DNA of 64,000 nt. It comes from Candidatus Anammoxibacter sp. Its GTDB lineage: Bacteria; Planctomycetota; Brocadiia; Brocadiales; Anammoxibacteraceae. The notes below the pieces were generated by a model. That model did not search any database, was not told the DNA's origin, and saw only the letters and a list, made by a program, of their open reading frames with translations. Positions 16,352 to 25,558 of this stretch are shown in pieces. Location of the stretch: NCBI GenBank assembly GCA_021777105.1, contig JAIQZQ010000005.1, forward strand, positions 105,497-169,496, given 5' to 3'. A program made the translations under genes and the position numbers. Each line of letters begins with the position of its first letter. Position 1 is the first letter of the stretch.

Positions 16352-17260
16352 TCACACAATCGCCAGCATTTTATCAATAGACAACCGCGCCTTTTCAGCA
16401 ATTTCAGGCTTTACAGTCACCTCGGTTTCAAGATCTTCAAGCGCCCACTGCACTTTTTCCAGGCTGTTCAGTTTCATATTCGGGCAATCCGCCAGTTGAA
16501 GCACGTGATGAAACTCCTTGTCCGGGTTCTCCTTTTGCAGCCTGTGGATAATCCCGCTCTCAGTGCCGATAAAGAACTTTTTATCTTTGCTTTCACGCGC
16601 GTAGTTAAGTATGCCCGTTGTGCTTGCCACATGGTCCGCAATATCAACCACCTCGGATAAACATTCAGGATGCACAACAACCTTGGCGTCAGGATGCTCC
16701 ACCTTAAATTTCTGAATATGTTCCGCTGATATCCTGTGGTGAGTCGGGCAAAACCCCTCCCACAATATCATCTCGCGGCCAAGCTGCTTTGCGACCCAGT
16801 CCCCAAGGCTTTTATCCGGCACAAACAGTATCTCCTTGTCTTTCGGTATAGAATCCACAACCTTAACCGCGTTTGCCGAAGTGCAGCAGATATCAACCTC
16901 CGCCTTTACATCAGCAGTGCTGTTCACATAACACACAACCACGGCGTTTGGATGTTGTTTCTTCTTCTCCCTAAGCTCCCTGGCAGTAACCATAGCCGCC
17001 ATTGGGCATCCCGCGTGCGGATCAGGTATAACCACCTTTTTATCCGGGCACACCAAAGCCGCCGTCTCGGCCATAAAATGCACACCGCAGAATATAATAA
17101 CATCAGCGTCCGTCTTTGCCGCAGTTTGCGAAAGCCCAAGCGAATCACCAACAAAATCCGCAATATCCTGGACCTCGCCCCTTTGATAGTTATGCGACAA
17201 TATTATCGCGTTTCTCTCTTTTTTCAACTCCATTATCTTGTTTACAATCGAATTTGTCAT
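16352..17260 (-). CDS. nadA: Quinolinate synthase NadA
   Basis: A 302-residue NadA, the [4Fe-4S] enzyme that condenses iminoaspartate with dihydroxyacetone phosphate to quinolinate in NAD synthesis. Visible features are ILSHNYQRGEVQDIADFVGDS at the N-terminus, FCGVHFMAETA with the first cluster Cys, and CYVNSTADVKAEVDICCTSANA. WEGFCPTHHR carries the second and DCPNMKLN the third cluster Cys region, with HPEC in between. The length is typical. Because the cluster is oxygen-labile, this gene fits an anaerobe or microaerophile. nadB and nadC are not in the window. GGGAAT precedes the ATG. Confidence 0.97.
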   Translation of the reverse strand: MTNSIVNKIMELKKERNAIILSHNYQRGEVQDIADFVGDSLGLSQTAAKTDADVIIFCGVHFMAETAALVCPDKKVVIPDPHAGCPMAAMVTARELREKKKQHPNAVVVCYVNSTADVKAEVDICCTSANAVKVVDSIPKDKEILFVPDKSLGDWVAKQLGREMILWEGFCPTHHRISAEHIQKFKVEHPDAKVVVHPECLSEVVDIADHVASTTGILNYARESKDKKFFIGTESGIIHRLQKENPDKEFHHVLQLADCPNMKLNSLEKVQWALEDLETEVTVKPEIAEKARLSIDKMLAIV

Positions 17261-17326
17261 AATATTCCCATTTCTAAAACAATCTTAAAATAAGCGTTAC
17301 TTTAACTCAACCCGGATAAACCGGAA

Positions 17327-17372
17327 AAGTGACTAAATTGAACTAAAGTTAAAAGTGAACTAAAGTTTTGGT
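17327..17372. repeat. AGTGACTAAAGT repeat, single arm
   Basis: AAGTGACTAAATTGAACTAAAG followed by a second GTGAACTAAAGT unit. It is related to the inverted pair at 13933-14170 and to 24707-24731. A CCGGATAAACCGG mini-hairpin sits directly before it. Confidence 0.6.
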
Positions 17373-17488
17373 AAAAATTTTTAATTTTTGAATAAATTAT
17401 ATAAAAAAAGTTAAAAGGCTGTGTAGTATTTCAAAATATCTTGTCAAAATTTGTCAGAATTTAACTATTAAGATGATAAACTGAGCAA

Positions 17489-17680
17489 TTCTTATCACCC
17501 TCTCCCAACCCCTCCCATCAATGGAGGGGGAATAAACAGTATACATTTATTATACTACAGCGCCCATTATGTGAAACTTGTTAAGTCCTCAATTAAAACC
17601 AAAACAAACTCCAAAAACCAAATCCCCCTCCACTTAGTGGGAGGGGTTAGGGGAGGGGGTATTTAAAATAGCCCTATTTC
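17489..17680 (+). repeat. Dispersed repeat, family 4, copy 1
   Basis: A roughly 190-base element whose ends carry CCCCTCCC-rich blocks in inverted orientation around an AT-rich core with AATTAAAACCAAAAC. The region 28036-28207 is a second copy in the opposite orientation. Both carry the flanking words ATTCTTATC and GGTATTTAAAAT. Confidence 0.85.
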
Positions 17681-17804
17681 GGTTTAATAAACTTAGCATC
17701 CCCTGCGTTAAAAAACCTCTTTATCCAGATTAAAGCGGAAATTGCAACTTTTGATTTGAGATTTAACGCCGTTTTGATATAATCACAAATTCACCACATT
17801 ACAA

Positions 17805-17881
17805 GGGCGATTAGCTCAGTTGGCTAGAGCGCCTGCTCGACAAGCAGGAGGTCACTGGTTCGAGTCCAGTATCGCCCACCA
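17805..17881 (+). tRNA. tRNA-Val (anticodon GAC) with C at position 33
   Basis: A 77-base tRNA with the CCA end encoded. The acceptor stem GGGCGAT/ATCGCCC, D stem GCTC/GAGC, anticodon stem CCTGC/GCAGG and T stem ACTGG/CCAGT all pair perfectly, and the T loop is TTCGAGT. The anticodon loop is TCGACAA, which puts GAC (valine) at 34-36 and a C at position 33, where almost all elongator tRNAs have U. Bases 32 and 38 could extend the stem by a T-A pair. No terminator is obvious downstream. Confidence 0.92.
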
Positions 17882-18163
17882 TTTTAGGCCGGCAAACAAG
17901 CAGTTTCTTAAAATAAAAACCCAAAATTCCAAAAAAATCAAGCCAATAGTTTACCATTAATTTAGAGCCCTATCCAGTAAAGAATCCGGTTGCAAAACAC
18001 ACCGCTATATTTTCAATAAGAGCGTAATTGGCCTACGCATAACCCTGTTAATATTTGTTGTGGCTTACGTTGCTTTTGCTTCTATGAAGATGTGTATTCG
18101 AGAAGGGGTATAAAAGAAAAATAAGAATTTACAACTTTTTCTGCATTCACGGGAGTTTATCTA

Positions 18164-18370
18164 ATGGAAAAAATATCTGAACAAATAGCAAAACTTGTAG
18201 AAGATTCTGAAAGAAACTTTGAGAATGATACTAGCTATGAGGAATTAAGAGAAGCCTCCGAGTATTTTGACGAAATGGTAAAACAGGGTATCGTTAAAAA
18301 AAGGGGCTATAATTTGTTATCTATCGATCAAAATAACATAATACAACCATCTTTTAATTTCCAGCGGTGA
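18164..18370 (+). CDS. Small protein of unknown function, possibly frameshifted
   Basis: A 68-residue acidic, helical protein (KISEQIAKLVEDSERNFENDT, then a KKRGYNLL segment). GGGAG lies 13 bases before the ATG. I do not recognise the family; its size and its position beside a hicBA pair would suit a toxin-antitoxin component, but that is inference. Directly after its stop, another frame is open and coding-like from 18342 to 18482 (SSGEELSQRSAFLAQAVTN), ending in TGA. A single-base shift between 18342 and 18370 would join the two into one protein of roughly 110 residues. Confidence 0.5.
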   Translation: MEKISEQIAKLVEDSERNFENDTSYEELREASEYFDEMVKQGIVKKRGYNLLSIDQNNIIQPSFNFQR

Positions 18371-18624
18371 AGAACTCAGTCAACGTAGCGCATTTTTAGC
18401 TCAAGCTGTTACAAACATATCGATATCGCGTAATTGGAATAACAGCCCTGTAAACACTTTTGCGGGGTATTGCATGGGGTGATGGCAGATATTTTAGATA
18501 TGGAAACAGAAATTATTTCTATTTTTATAAGGTCGGAAAGATTCACGTCTGAGGCTTGCATCCCGGATTATCAATGTTTCTGATGATTTGGCTTAATGGG
18601 TAACGAAAGGTCGCAAAAAAAGCA

Positions 18625-18819
18625 TTAAAAATGTTTAGACAAACCCGCCTGTTTTAGGACGCCGTTGGCGGTGTGGCGCGACTTGATTTTATTGTCTACG
18701 GGAAATCGGATGTTAGTCATTGGGCTAAACCATATTTCATGATCGCCTTTGCCATTCCTTACAAAAAGGCATCCTTCATTTTTCAGCAGTTTTTTAAGCG
18801 TTGATGTATAATCGGCCAT
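18625..18819 (-). CDS. hicA: HicA-family toxin (mRNA interferase)
   Basis: A 64-residue HicA-type toxin of the dsRBD-like fold, which cuts mRNA in a ribosome-independent way. The catalytic His lies in KGDHEIWFSP (near residue 27). The N-terminal LKKLLKNEGCLFVRNGKG and C-terminal ANGVLKQAGL helices match the family. It follows the HicB-like antitoxin gene after only 3 bases, giving the order antitoxin-toxin. It looks intact and likely functional. Confidence 0.93.
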   Translation of the reverse strand: MADYTSTLKKLLKNEGCLFVRNGKGDHEIWFSPMTNIRFPVDNKIKSRHTANGVLKQAGLSKHF

Positions 18820-18822
18820 ATG

Positions 18823-19071
18823 TTATGCATTACAGCTTATTGTCTCGGATCTTTCACATAAGAGGTGGAAAGGTATCTCGGCAGTTTCACCTTTGGCTAT
18901 CACGCCGTTTGCTTCCAATAATTCAGGAATTAATATTTTTAATTTGGTCATAAGTTTTTCAGCGCTTTCAGACTCGGTTATAAGGCCGGGCACATCATCG
19001 CTTGTTGCCACCCATACCTCGGCTTCCTCGTCCCATTCCGCTTTTACGTTTATTGTGTTTTGAAAGATCAT
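18823..19071 (-). CDS. hicB: HicB-like antitoxin
   Basis: An 82-residue HicB-like antitoxin. INVKAEWDEEAEVWVATSDDVPGL matches the partial RNase-H-like fold (DUF1902 type) that binds and blocks HicA. The frame is open further upstream to 19116, but AGGAG seven bases before the ATG at 19071 favours this start. There is no obvious C-terminal DNA-binding domain, although HicB proteins often carry one. It is co-transcribed with hicA. Confidence 0.88.
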   Translation of the reverse strand: MIFQNTINVKAEWDEEAEVWVATSDDVPGLITESESAEKLMTKLKILIPELLEANGVIAKGETAEIPFHLLCERSETISCNA

Positions 19072-19220
19072 ATAGAGCTCCTGACATTTAGGCATAAAAT
19101 TATTTTGTATTGTCATTTTACTGAACTAATACTAAATTTACAAAAATAAAATACACCGGCCTGAGCAATCTACGAGGCCGCTTTATTTAGAAAATGTTAG
19201 CCAAAAGTTGTTTTCACTCC

Positions 19221-19274
19221 AAAAAAAACAGGCCGCTTGGAATCAACCTTAAAAAAGTTGACTCTTTGCGGCCT
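19221..19274 (-). terminator. Rho-independent terminator of the PKD-protein gene
   Basis: On the minus strand an interrupted stem (AGGCCGC / GCGGCCT outside, GAGTCAAC-type pairing inside) is followed by eight T residues. It lies about 80 bases past the stop of the large PKD gene. Confidence 0.75.
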
Positions 19275-19352
19275 ATTAAAAAACTATCGCCTCCGGGCTC
19301 CGTTTTTATTAGCGCCTCGGCAATACAATGATTTGTTCATTTACACTTTCTG

Positions 19353-22300
19353 TTATTTACCATACACAAGTCCTTTGGCATTGTTAATAGCAGCTTTTAA
19401 TTCACTGCTTCCCCGTTCCCCAATATCGTCAAGCAGCGCATTAACTTCATTTGCCAATGAACCGTCTATTGAGTTGTTTACAACCTGGGTTGTGGAAGCG
19501 CTGTTAGCGTTGTGCCGCAACGTTCCAACCAAGCCGGCTAATACGCCGGACGCCCTTGATTTCAGGGCCGGGTTTGATTCCAAAATCTCCACAACCTCGT
19601 CTGAATATTTATAGTAGAGAACTATCAATTTCAAACCCGTAGTTGTTTTGGTCATCACATTGTCCCTGAACAACCTGAGCGCGTCTAATGCCGATATGTC
19701 ATCCATAACAGCCGAAGCAGCGCAACCGTTTTTAGCATTTATAAACTTCTTCTTTTTAACGGTATTTTTGCCGGAATCATTTGAGACGGTTAACGTCACC
19801 GTGTATTTGCCCTTCTTTGTGTACACATGCGATGGGTTTTGGTCAAAGCTTACTCCACGATCTCCAAAGTTCCACTCCCATTTAGCAGGAGAGCCTTCGG
19901 ATTTATCTGTAAACTGTACATTCAATGGAGCCGGCCCGCTTGTAATGTCCGCTGAAAAATCAGCTTTAAGAGGATCGTCAGGGTCGTCTACTCCAACCAT
20001 TTCTATATTCAACGTAACGGTTTTGTTAACTACAGCCTTAACCTTTTTAAGCGCGTCTCTAAAACCCTCTTTTGACGCCATCAAAGTAAGCTCGCCATCG
20101 GGAACCTGTAGAAAGAATGCCCCATCATTCGGTGTAAACACTTCCGCAATCTCAACATCGCCGTTTTTAACGGCTATCTTTGCCCCGACAATCGCAGCCT
20201 TGCTATTTTGTTCAATGACCTTGCCTTTGATAAATCCGGGCACAATGCCGCCGGACATTGCCACAAAAGCTGGTTTTGTAACAGTGTCGATTCCTTTTGA
20301 GTTTTGAACGGCAAGGCTTACGGTAAACGCCTCGTCTTTGGTTCCTCTATATGTGTGCTCGGGATTCTTATCGGCGCTCTTTGGCGAACCGTCTCCGAAG
20401 TCCCATTCGCGGTTGACTATATTATCATCAGGAGACGAAGATATATCGTTGAATTTAACCGTAAACTCATTCTCCCCATTTTCAGCCGTTATGCCAACTA
20501 TAGACGCATCGCTTCCACCTTTACTGATTACCGGTAACCGATTACCGATAACTGATTCAAGCTCGTCGTCAAGCGACTGCTTATTCACGCTAAAGCCTGC
20601 TGTGGGATCACCCCCGTTCTGCGCAATAATAAGATTGGTCTTGTTTTCAATATCGGTTCCGTCTTTTGAGCTGACCGTCAATTTGACGCTAAAAACGCCC
20701 GGGGTTTTATATGTATGAACCGGATTTTTCTCTTGTGACACGTCCCCGTCGCCAAATTCCCATGAATGGTTGGCCGCGTTGCTGGATATGTCAAAAAAGT
20801 GAACCGTAAACGGCGCGTTGCCTATTAAAGGCTCGGCCATGAAGTTGGCAGTAGGCCCCTCGCCTTCCAGCACGTTAATAAATCCGGTTTTGTTCTCGAC
20901 GCCGGATCCGTCCTCGCTGCTTACCGTCAACTCCACATTGTATATGCCGGGGCTCTGGTACTCATGAACGTGGTCTTTTAGATTGCTGGTTGTGGCATCG
21001 CCCTGCGTCCAGGCCCAGCTTGATATGTTGCCGCTGGAAAGGTCGGCAAACTCAACCCTAAGCGGGGCGAATCCGGTTAACGGATTGCCGTTAAAATCAG
21101 CCCTCGGCGCTTCGCCGCCAAGAACATTTATCAGGTTTGTCTTGCTCTCAAAATCCGCTCCTGAAGAGTTGCTTGTCAACAAGCTTACTGTAAATATGCC
21201 GGCTGTTTTGTATGTGTGTTTCGGGCTCTCTTCAGAGCTTGATCCCCCGTCGCCGAACTTCCAGACAAAACTAGTGGGTTCGCCGGTTGAGAGATTGTTA
21301 AACTGTACGTCAAGCGGAGCAAACCCGGATGTTGGGTTGGCGTTAAATTCCGCTATTGGAGGCATCACTTCTGCTTTTACAGTAATTAGATTGACCTGCT
21401 TAAAATCAACTGCGCCGCAATCAGCCGATACCTCTAATTTAACCGTAAACACGCCTTCGTTTTTGTAAGTGTATTTCGGATGTTGCTCCTTGCTTGATCC
21501 ACCGTCGCCAAAATCCCATGCCCAGCTTTTCGGATTGCCCGTTGATTTGTCGGTAAACTTCACCTCAAACGGCGCAACTCCAATTGTTTTGTCCGCGTTA
21601 AACGCGGCAGTACAATCAGGAAGTTCTGGAACAACTATCAAATTTATTTTCGTTTCTTCGTCGCTGTCAGCGCTGTTACTTACAATCAGCTTTACCGTAA
21701 AGTTGCCTGATTTAGTGTATGTGTTGGTTGGATTTTGATCTTTGCTTGAATGACCGTCGCCAAAATCCCATGCCCAACTTGTTGGCTTGTTTGTTGACTC
21801 GTCCGTGAACTTCACAGTCAAATCCGCAAACCCGCTTACCGGATCAGCCCTGAACTCGGCGGTCGGAGCCTTTATCTCAGGTGTCGGCGTTGGACTTGGT
21901 GTAGGCGTTGGCAATCCGGGTGAAGGTGTCGGACTTGGACTCGGAGTTGGCGTAACTGTTCCATCAGGAGTTGCAGTCGGACTCGGTGTTGGAGTCGGCG
22001 TTGGAGTTACCGTGCCATCCGGCATTGGAGTCGGACTTGGCGTAGGAGTAGCCGCAACCGTAAACCAGTTAATGTTATTGCCGCTGTCTATCGAGTCAGG
22101 CGGGTTTATCACTGTGGGCCCTATGTTAATAGAGTCTTTTACATCCACAAAAAAGATACTGTTTGTTATGGGGTTAATTGTCCATTGAGCTCCGTCCGTT
22201 GCGCTGCGCAAAAGTATATGATTGCCTACCGTCCCGGTCAATGACAATGTCCCTGAAACGGTTTGCGTCTTCCCCGCTTCAAAATTCAACCGTTTGCCGC

Positions 22301-22628
22301 CTTGAAAGCAGTTGAGATTAAAAAATGTATTTGCCCCGGTTATTGTTGAAACCCCCGACCCGGTAAACGCGACCAGCCCTAATGAACCCGCGTTAAACGT
22401 CCCGCTGTTAGACCAATTCCCGTCAAGGTTTATAGTTCCGGTGGTTGTCTCAACCGTTCCAGAGTTAACAACATCGCCCTCTATTGTGATTGAGTCCGCG
22501 TTTACATGAATTGCGTCCCCGGTTCCCATTGTCAACCCGGTTGCCCGGGTATATGCCAAATTTAGAGAACTTATTATCAAAAACGCAAACAACCCGGCTA
22601 AAAGCGGGCTAATCCTTGCTTTTTGCAT
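19353..22628 (-). CDS. Large secreted PKD-repeat protein
   Basis: A 1091-residue surface or secreted protein. Signal peptide residues 1-30 are followed by a beta-helix-like region (to about 190) with [23 protein letters not shown] repeats. Next come a Thr/Pro-rich linker (TPTPSPTP, 200-250) and about seven PKD domains of 75-85 residues, each with a WxFGDG-type turn. A carboxypeptidase-regulatory-like domain ([10 protein letters not shown]) lies between PKD domains 6 and 7. The last 120 residues ([27 protein letters not shown]) resemble a degenerate CFI-box-type C-terminal helical domain seen on exported proteins. The fourth PKD domain has lost the FGDG core (WAWTQGDA). AAAAGGAG precedes the ATG. 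A role in adhesion or polymer binding is inferred. Confidence 0.92.
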   Translation of the reverse strand: MQKARISPLLAGLFAFLIISSLNLAYTRATGLTMGTGDAIHVNADSITIEGDVVNSGTVETTTGTINLDGNWSNSGTFNAGSLGLVAFTGSGVSTITGANTFFNLNCFQGGKRLNFEAGKTQTVSGTLSLTGTVGNHILLRSATDGAQWTINPITNSIFFVDVKDSINIGPTVINPPDSIDSGNNINWFTVAATPTPSPTPMPDGTVTPTPTPTPSPTATPDGTVTPTPSPSPTPSPGLPTPTPSPTPTPEIKAPTAEFRADPVSGFADLTVKFTDESTNKPTSWAWDFGDGHSSKDQNPTNTYTKSGNFTVKLIVSNSADSDEETKINLIVVPELPDCTAAFNADKTIGVAPFEVKFTDKSTGNPKSWAWDFGDGGSSKEQHPKYTYKNEGVFTVKLEVSADCGAVDFKQVNLITVKAEVMPPIAEFNANPTSGFAPLDVQFNNLSTGEPTSFVWKFGDGGSSSEESPKHTYKTAGIFTVSLLTSNSSGADFESKTNLINVLGGEAPRADFNGNPLTGFAPLRVEFADLSSGNISSWAWTQGDATTSNLKDHVHEYQSPGIYNVELTVSSEDGSGVENKTGFINVLEGEGPTANFMAEPLIGNAPFTVHFFDISSNAANHSWEFGDGDVSQEKNPVHTYKTPGVFSVKLTVSSKDGTDIENKTNLIIAQNGGDPTAGFSVNKQSLDDELESVIGNRLPVISKGGSDASIVGITAENGENEFTVKFNDISSSPDDNIVNREWDFGDGSPKSADKNPEHTYRGTKDEAFTVSLAVQNSKGIDTVTKPAFVAMSGGIVPGFIKGKVIEQNSKAAIVGAKIAVKNGDVEIAEVFTPNDGAFFLQVPDGELTLMASKEGFRDALKKVKAVVNKTVTLNIEMVGVDDPDDPLKADFSADITSGPAPLNVQFTDKSEGSPAKWEWNFGDRGVSFDQNPSHVYTKKGKYTVTLTVSNDSGKNTVKKKKFINAKNGCAASAVMDDISALDALRLFRDNVMTKTTTGLKLIVLYYKYSDEVVEILESNPALKSRASGVLAGLVGTLRHNANSASTTQVVNNSIDGSLANEVNALLDDIGERGSSELKAAINNAKGLVYGK

Positions 22629-22674
22629 CCTTGTTACTCCTTTTGTTTTAATTTAATGTTGATTAATTCTTTGC

Positions 22675-22806
22675 TGAAGCAATCTTGTAGATTGCTTCAA
22701 ACGTTTTAAAATCATTTACGTTTAGTTATTTGCCGTGCGTTTTGCGATCAAGAAACATGCGGGCTGTCTACAAGACTGCTCCAGCGTAAACAAGACTGCG
22801 CCTGCG
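22675..22806. repeat. Family 7 palindromes (GAAGCAATCT..AGATTGCTTC)
   Basis: A perfect 11-pair hairpin TGAAGCAATCT/AGATTGCTTCA at 22675-22699. A related GACTGCTCCAG stretch lies at 22757-22806. Relatives are near 48391, 57408 and 61666. They lie between the PKD gene's start and its upstream neighbour. Confidence 0.7.
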
Positions 22807-22819
22807 AAAGCGTGTCTTT

Positions 22820-23245
22820 TTATTCGGGTTTAATAATTCCTTTATCAATTAGATTCTGTTCTGCTTGTTGGCGCAATATTCTCTTCTCTTCTTCTTTTAT
22901 CAAACGTTGCTTTTCTTTTGTTTCTCTAATCGTCTTGGCTTTTTCATGATTTACATAAACGCCTACGCCTTTTTCCCCTTCCCATGCATCGCGGTCTTCA
23001 TATGATTTTGGCAACAAGGCATCGTCAATGTCGTCATATGGAAAACCTTTTAATTCTCCTTGCATAGCTTTAGTAAAGACCCTATTAAGCCACTGTTCTT
23101 TTGTCTCATTGGCAAGTTTTGATTTTGCCGCCGGTAGTATAATGGACACTGTTTTATCAGGTTTGTAAACAACACGGCATGTGCCAGCATAAGAGTTGAT
23201 ACAAACGGCTAAAATTAAAATAGAAAAAAATATTACTCTTTTCAT
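22820..23245 (-). CDS. Small exported protein paired with a tail-fibre-like gene
   Basis: A 141-residue protein with a signal peptide (residues 1-20, NSYAG). The mature part begins CRVVYKPDKTVSIILPAAKSK and continues with a mixed domain (WLNRVFTKAM, PYDDIDDALLP). It ends in a long charged helix (RETKEKQRLIKEEEKR). The start and fold resemble small proteins found beside GNVGIGT-repeat proteins in phage-like or surface loci, but I cannot name the family. It begins one base after the stop of the preceding gene. The ribosome site GGAGATCAATAAA overlaps that stop, so translation is coupled. Confidence 0.75.
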   Translation of the reverse strand: MKRVIFFSILILAVCINSYAGTCRVVYKPDKTVSIILPAAKSKLANETKEQWLNRVFTKAMQGELKGFPYDDIDDALLPKSYEDRDAWEGEKGVGVYVNHEKAKTIRETKEKQRLIKEEEKRILRQQAEQNLIDKGIIKPE

Positions 23246-23246
23246 T

Positions 23247-24230
23247 TTATTGATCTCCTATTGCAATAACACAAATAGTGCGCGCATCACGTGGTATTGA
23301 TTGATCATCATATGAAGCAACATTTACAGACCCAACTGGAAATGGTGGATTAGAAAAGCTATTTAGGCTCAGCGCATAACTAGGGTCTGCAGCAAAGCTT
23401 GCAATTGCATAATTTGTGTTAGCGAAATCGGTATCCCATGTGATTACATAGTTTCCTGTGCCAACGATAGCCACTGATGAAACATTAAAACTATCTCTAA
23501 TAGTTCCTGTTGTCCCATTAAAATTCACCCAAGCTTTAATAATATTATCTTTGTAAAGCGTATTGGCAGATGGAGGATTCGGCGCAGCCCCTGTTACTTT
23601 TATTCCTCCCGTTACTTCAAGTGTTTCGGTTGGAGCGGCAGTCCCAATGCCGACGTTGCCGCTTGAATTTACAATCATGTGATTTACATGACCACTTTCA
23701 TCATCAGTAGGTGAAGTTCCAAATCTTACACTTTTATTATTTAAGCCTGTTAGTGTAAGGTCAGGACCGCCCGTATTAATAATCCCTATTTTGCCGGTTC
23801 CTGAACGTTCTAAAAGGATACCATCTGAAACAGATGTAAGTATATGTAATTTTCTATCAGGCCCAGTAGTTCCAATACCAACGTTGCCATCTGTAAATAC
23901 CGCGTCGCTTGCAGTTGTGCCGTCAACAAATTTTCCGCCTCCTCCGCCCGGCAGATTAGTCAATTCCGAACCGTCGCCAATGAACTTGGTTGCTTTTACA
24001 TTGCCCGTCACCTCAAGCTTCTCCGTAGGCGATGTGTTGCCGATGCCCACATTGCCGTCGCCTCTGAATCTGGCGATTGAGCTGTTGCCCGTGCCCTCCT
24101 TTATTGAAAAGCCGCTGCTTGTTGTGTTGTCTTTAAGGGTTACATCTGATTCCGCGAACAGATTTGACGCGCCTATGCTAAAAGCTACGCCGCATACTCC
24201 AATGCCGGTTAACAAATATTTTTTCAACAT
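23247..24230 (-). CDS. Exported protein with GNVGIGT-type tail-fibre repeats
   Basis: A 327-residue exported protein. Signal peptide residues 1-27 end near NLFAES. The body holds three repeats of the form G-N-V-G-I-G-x-x-x-P-x-x-x-L-x-V/I (near residues 54, 114 and 190) with ATKFIGDGSELTNLPGGGGG between them. Such repeats are common in trimeric tail-fibre-like and surface proteins. The C-terminal 110 residues are beta-rich and lack the peptidase S74 chaperone. A strong GGGAGGATAT site precedes the ATG. It is the first gene of a two-gene operon. Confidence 0.85.
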   Translation of the reverse strand: MLKKYLLTGIGVCGVAFSIGASNLFAESDVTLKDNTTSSGFSIKEGTGNSSIARFRGDGNVGIGNTSPTEKLEVTGNVKATKFIGDGSELTNLPGGGGGKFVDGTTASDAVFTDGNVGIGTTGPDRKLHILTSVSDGILLERSGTGKIGIINTGGPDLTLTGLNNKSVRFGTSPTDDESGHVNHMIVNSSGNVGIGTAAPTETLEVTGGIKVTGAAPNPPSANTLYKDNIIKAWVNFNGTTGTIRDSFNVSSVAIVGTGNYVITWDTDFANTNYAIASFAADPSYALSLNSFSNPPFPVGSVNVASYDDQSIPRDARTICVIAIGDQ

Positions 24231-24863
24231 TTACATATCCTCCCGAGAAAACAAGTAAAAAGGTAAAAATAAAAAGTTTGGTATATTTTTAAATTAACAC
24301 ACCCCTCGTTCCCCTCTTTTTTAGAGGGGAGGTTAGAACCAAGTAAAAAGGTAAAAGTAAAAAGTGACCGGTAATTAGTAATCAGTAGTCGGACGCGCAA
24401 CTGGAGTTGCGTTAAGGTCAGGTGTGGTTCAAATCTGGAGATTTGAATCAACTGTAATCGGAATATTTTTAAAAACCAAACAAATTAATTAATTAATTAA
24501 AGCATACAAAACGATTATTTTACCATTTATGACTTTTGGGTCAATATTATAATAAATATAGCCGTTAAGTATAAAGGGCACAAGACGTCAAAAATATGTG
24601 TGACGGCGCAACGTTTTTAACTGGAACTATTTAAGCAGCGCGCGCATGACTGTCATGTCTTGGTAACGCAAGGTGATATGCGGGAATGAAAGCTGTAAAA
24701 GCAGTGACTAACGTGAACTAAAGTTGAGGCATAGATTTCAAATTTTGGGATGTTTAATTCAAAGCAAAAACGATTGAACGGGGATGGCGTTACAAGTAAA
24801 AAAAGCGGTTAGTAGTTGGCAGAAATTTATAAGAAACAGTCATCCTGTATAAGTATTGAATAG
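24231..24863. other. Gene-free stretch with short repeats
   Basis: About 630 bases upstream of the tail-fibre operon and before the higB remnant. It holds a GTTAGAACC/GGTTCAAATC-type repeat area (24300-24450), an ATTA run near 24486-24500, the AGTGACTAACGTGAACTAAAG repeat at 24707-24731 and no convincing gene. Confidence 0.5.
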
Positions 24864-25015
24864 CCGGTATACAGTTTACTTCGGGTTGACATTTGTAATC
24901 TGCGCGGTTACGATACTAAGGAGTTTGGTCTGTGACTGTAAGCGGTAATTGGCGCGTCACTTTTAGATTTATTGATAGAAATACTGAAATTGTAAATTAT
25001 GAGGATTATCATTAA
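24864..25015 (+). pseudogene. higB: Remnant of HigB toxin, frameshifted and N-truncated
   Basis: Reading backwards from the TAA at 25013-25015, the frame gives WSVTVSGNWRVTFRF and ends VNYEDYH, the typical C-terminus of HigB (RelE-fold) toxins. Just upstream the reading moves to another frame (CNLRGYDTKEF), consistent with loss of one T near 24926. Further upstream, stops appear and no start codon or N-terminal half remains. Its stop overlaps the ATG of the intact higA as TAATG, the normal higBA joint. Confidence 0.7.
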
Positions 25016-25323
25016 TGAATATGCATAACCCCGCGCATCCGGGCGAAATACTTAGCGAGCTGGTAATTAAGCCGCTTGGACTTACTATAACCGATGTTGC
25101 CGATCATTTGTCGGTTAGCAGAAAGACGTTGTCAAAAGTCCTTAACTGCCGTGGGGCAATTACGCCGGAAATGGCTTTGCGTCTGGAAATTGTGTTTAAA
25201 AAGCCGGCGGCTGATCATTGGCTGAGGTTGCAAGCTGCTTATGACCTTGCGGAAAAACGGCGACATATGTCTAAGCTACGCGCGCAGCCTTATAAATTGC
25301 CGGCAACCGCGTTAAGTGTTTAA
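25015..25323 (+). CDS. higA: HigA-type antitoxin (XRE helix-turn-helix)
   Basis: A 102-residue antitoxin of the HigA/VapI group. [18 protein letters not shown] is the family's typical opening, and [20 protein letters not shown] is the DNA-binding helix-turn-helix. The C-terminal [14 protein letters not shown] region matches too. Its ATG overlaps the stop of the decayed higB. Since the toxin is broken, this is probably an orphan antitoxin that could still repress its own promoter or neutralise another HigB. Confidence 0.95.
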   Translation: MNMHNPAHPGEILSELVIKPLGLTITDVADHLSVSRKTLSKVLNCRGAITPEMALRLEIVFKKPAADHWLRLQAAYDLAEKRRHMSKLRAQPYKLPATALSV

Positions 25324-25375
25324 TAGATGCATTTCAACCTTTGTCACTGTCAACATCAAAGAAAAATATATAGTC

Positions 25376-25549
25376 AAACAAATCAGGTTTTGGAAAAATT
25401 ATGTTCGTGTATGTTTTCTTCAGATGCAATGAAATAAAACCCTAAAGGGTAAATTCCGATAAACTCAGCTTTTTGGAGTTAAGGCTTTAGCCTTTTATTC
25501 TTTGACTAATTTCGAAAACCTAATGCTTTTGAGTATATTACCCAAATCC
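25376..25549 (+). repeat. Dispersed repeat, family 3, copy 2
   Basis: A roughly 170-base element that is about 85-90% identical by eye to 62885-63061 (shared words CAAATCAGGTTTT, TTATGTTCGTGTATGTTTTC, AAACCCTAAAGGGTAAATTCC, GGAGTTAAGGCTTTAGCC). It ends about 10 bases from the stop codon of the TPR gene, as copy 3 does beside mazF. Confidence 0.9.
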
Positions 25550-25558
25550 GCTGAAACG

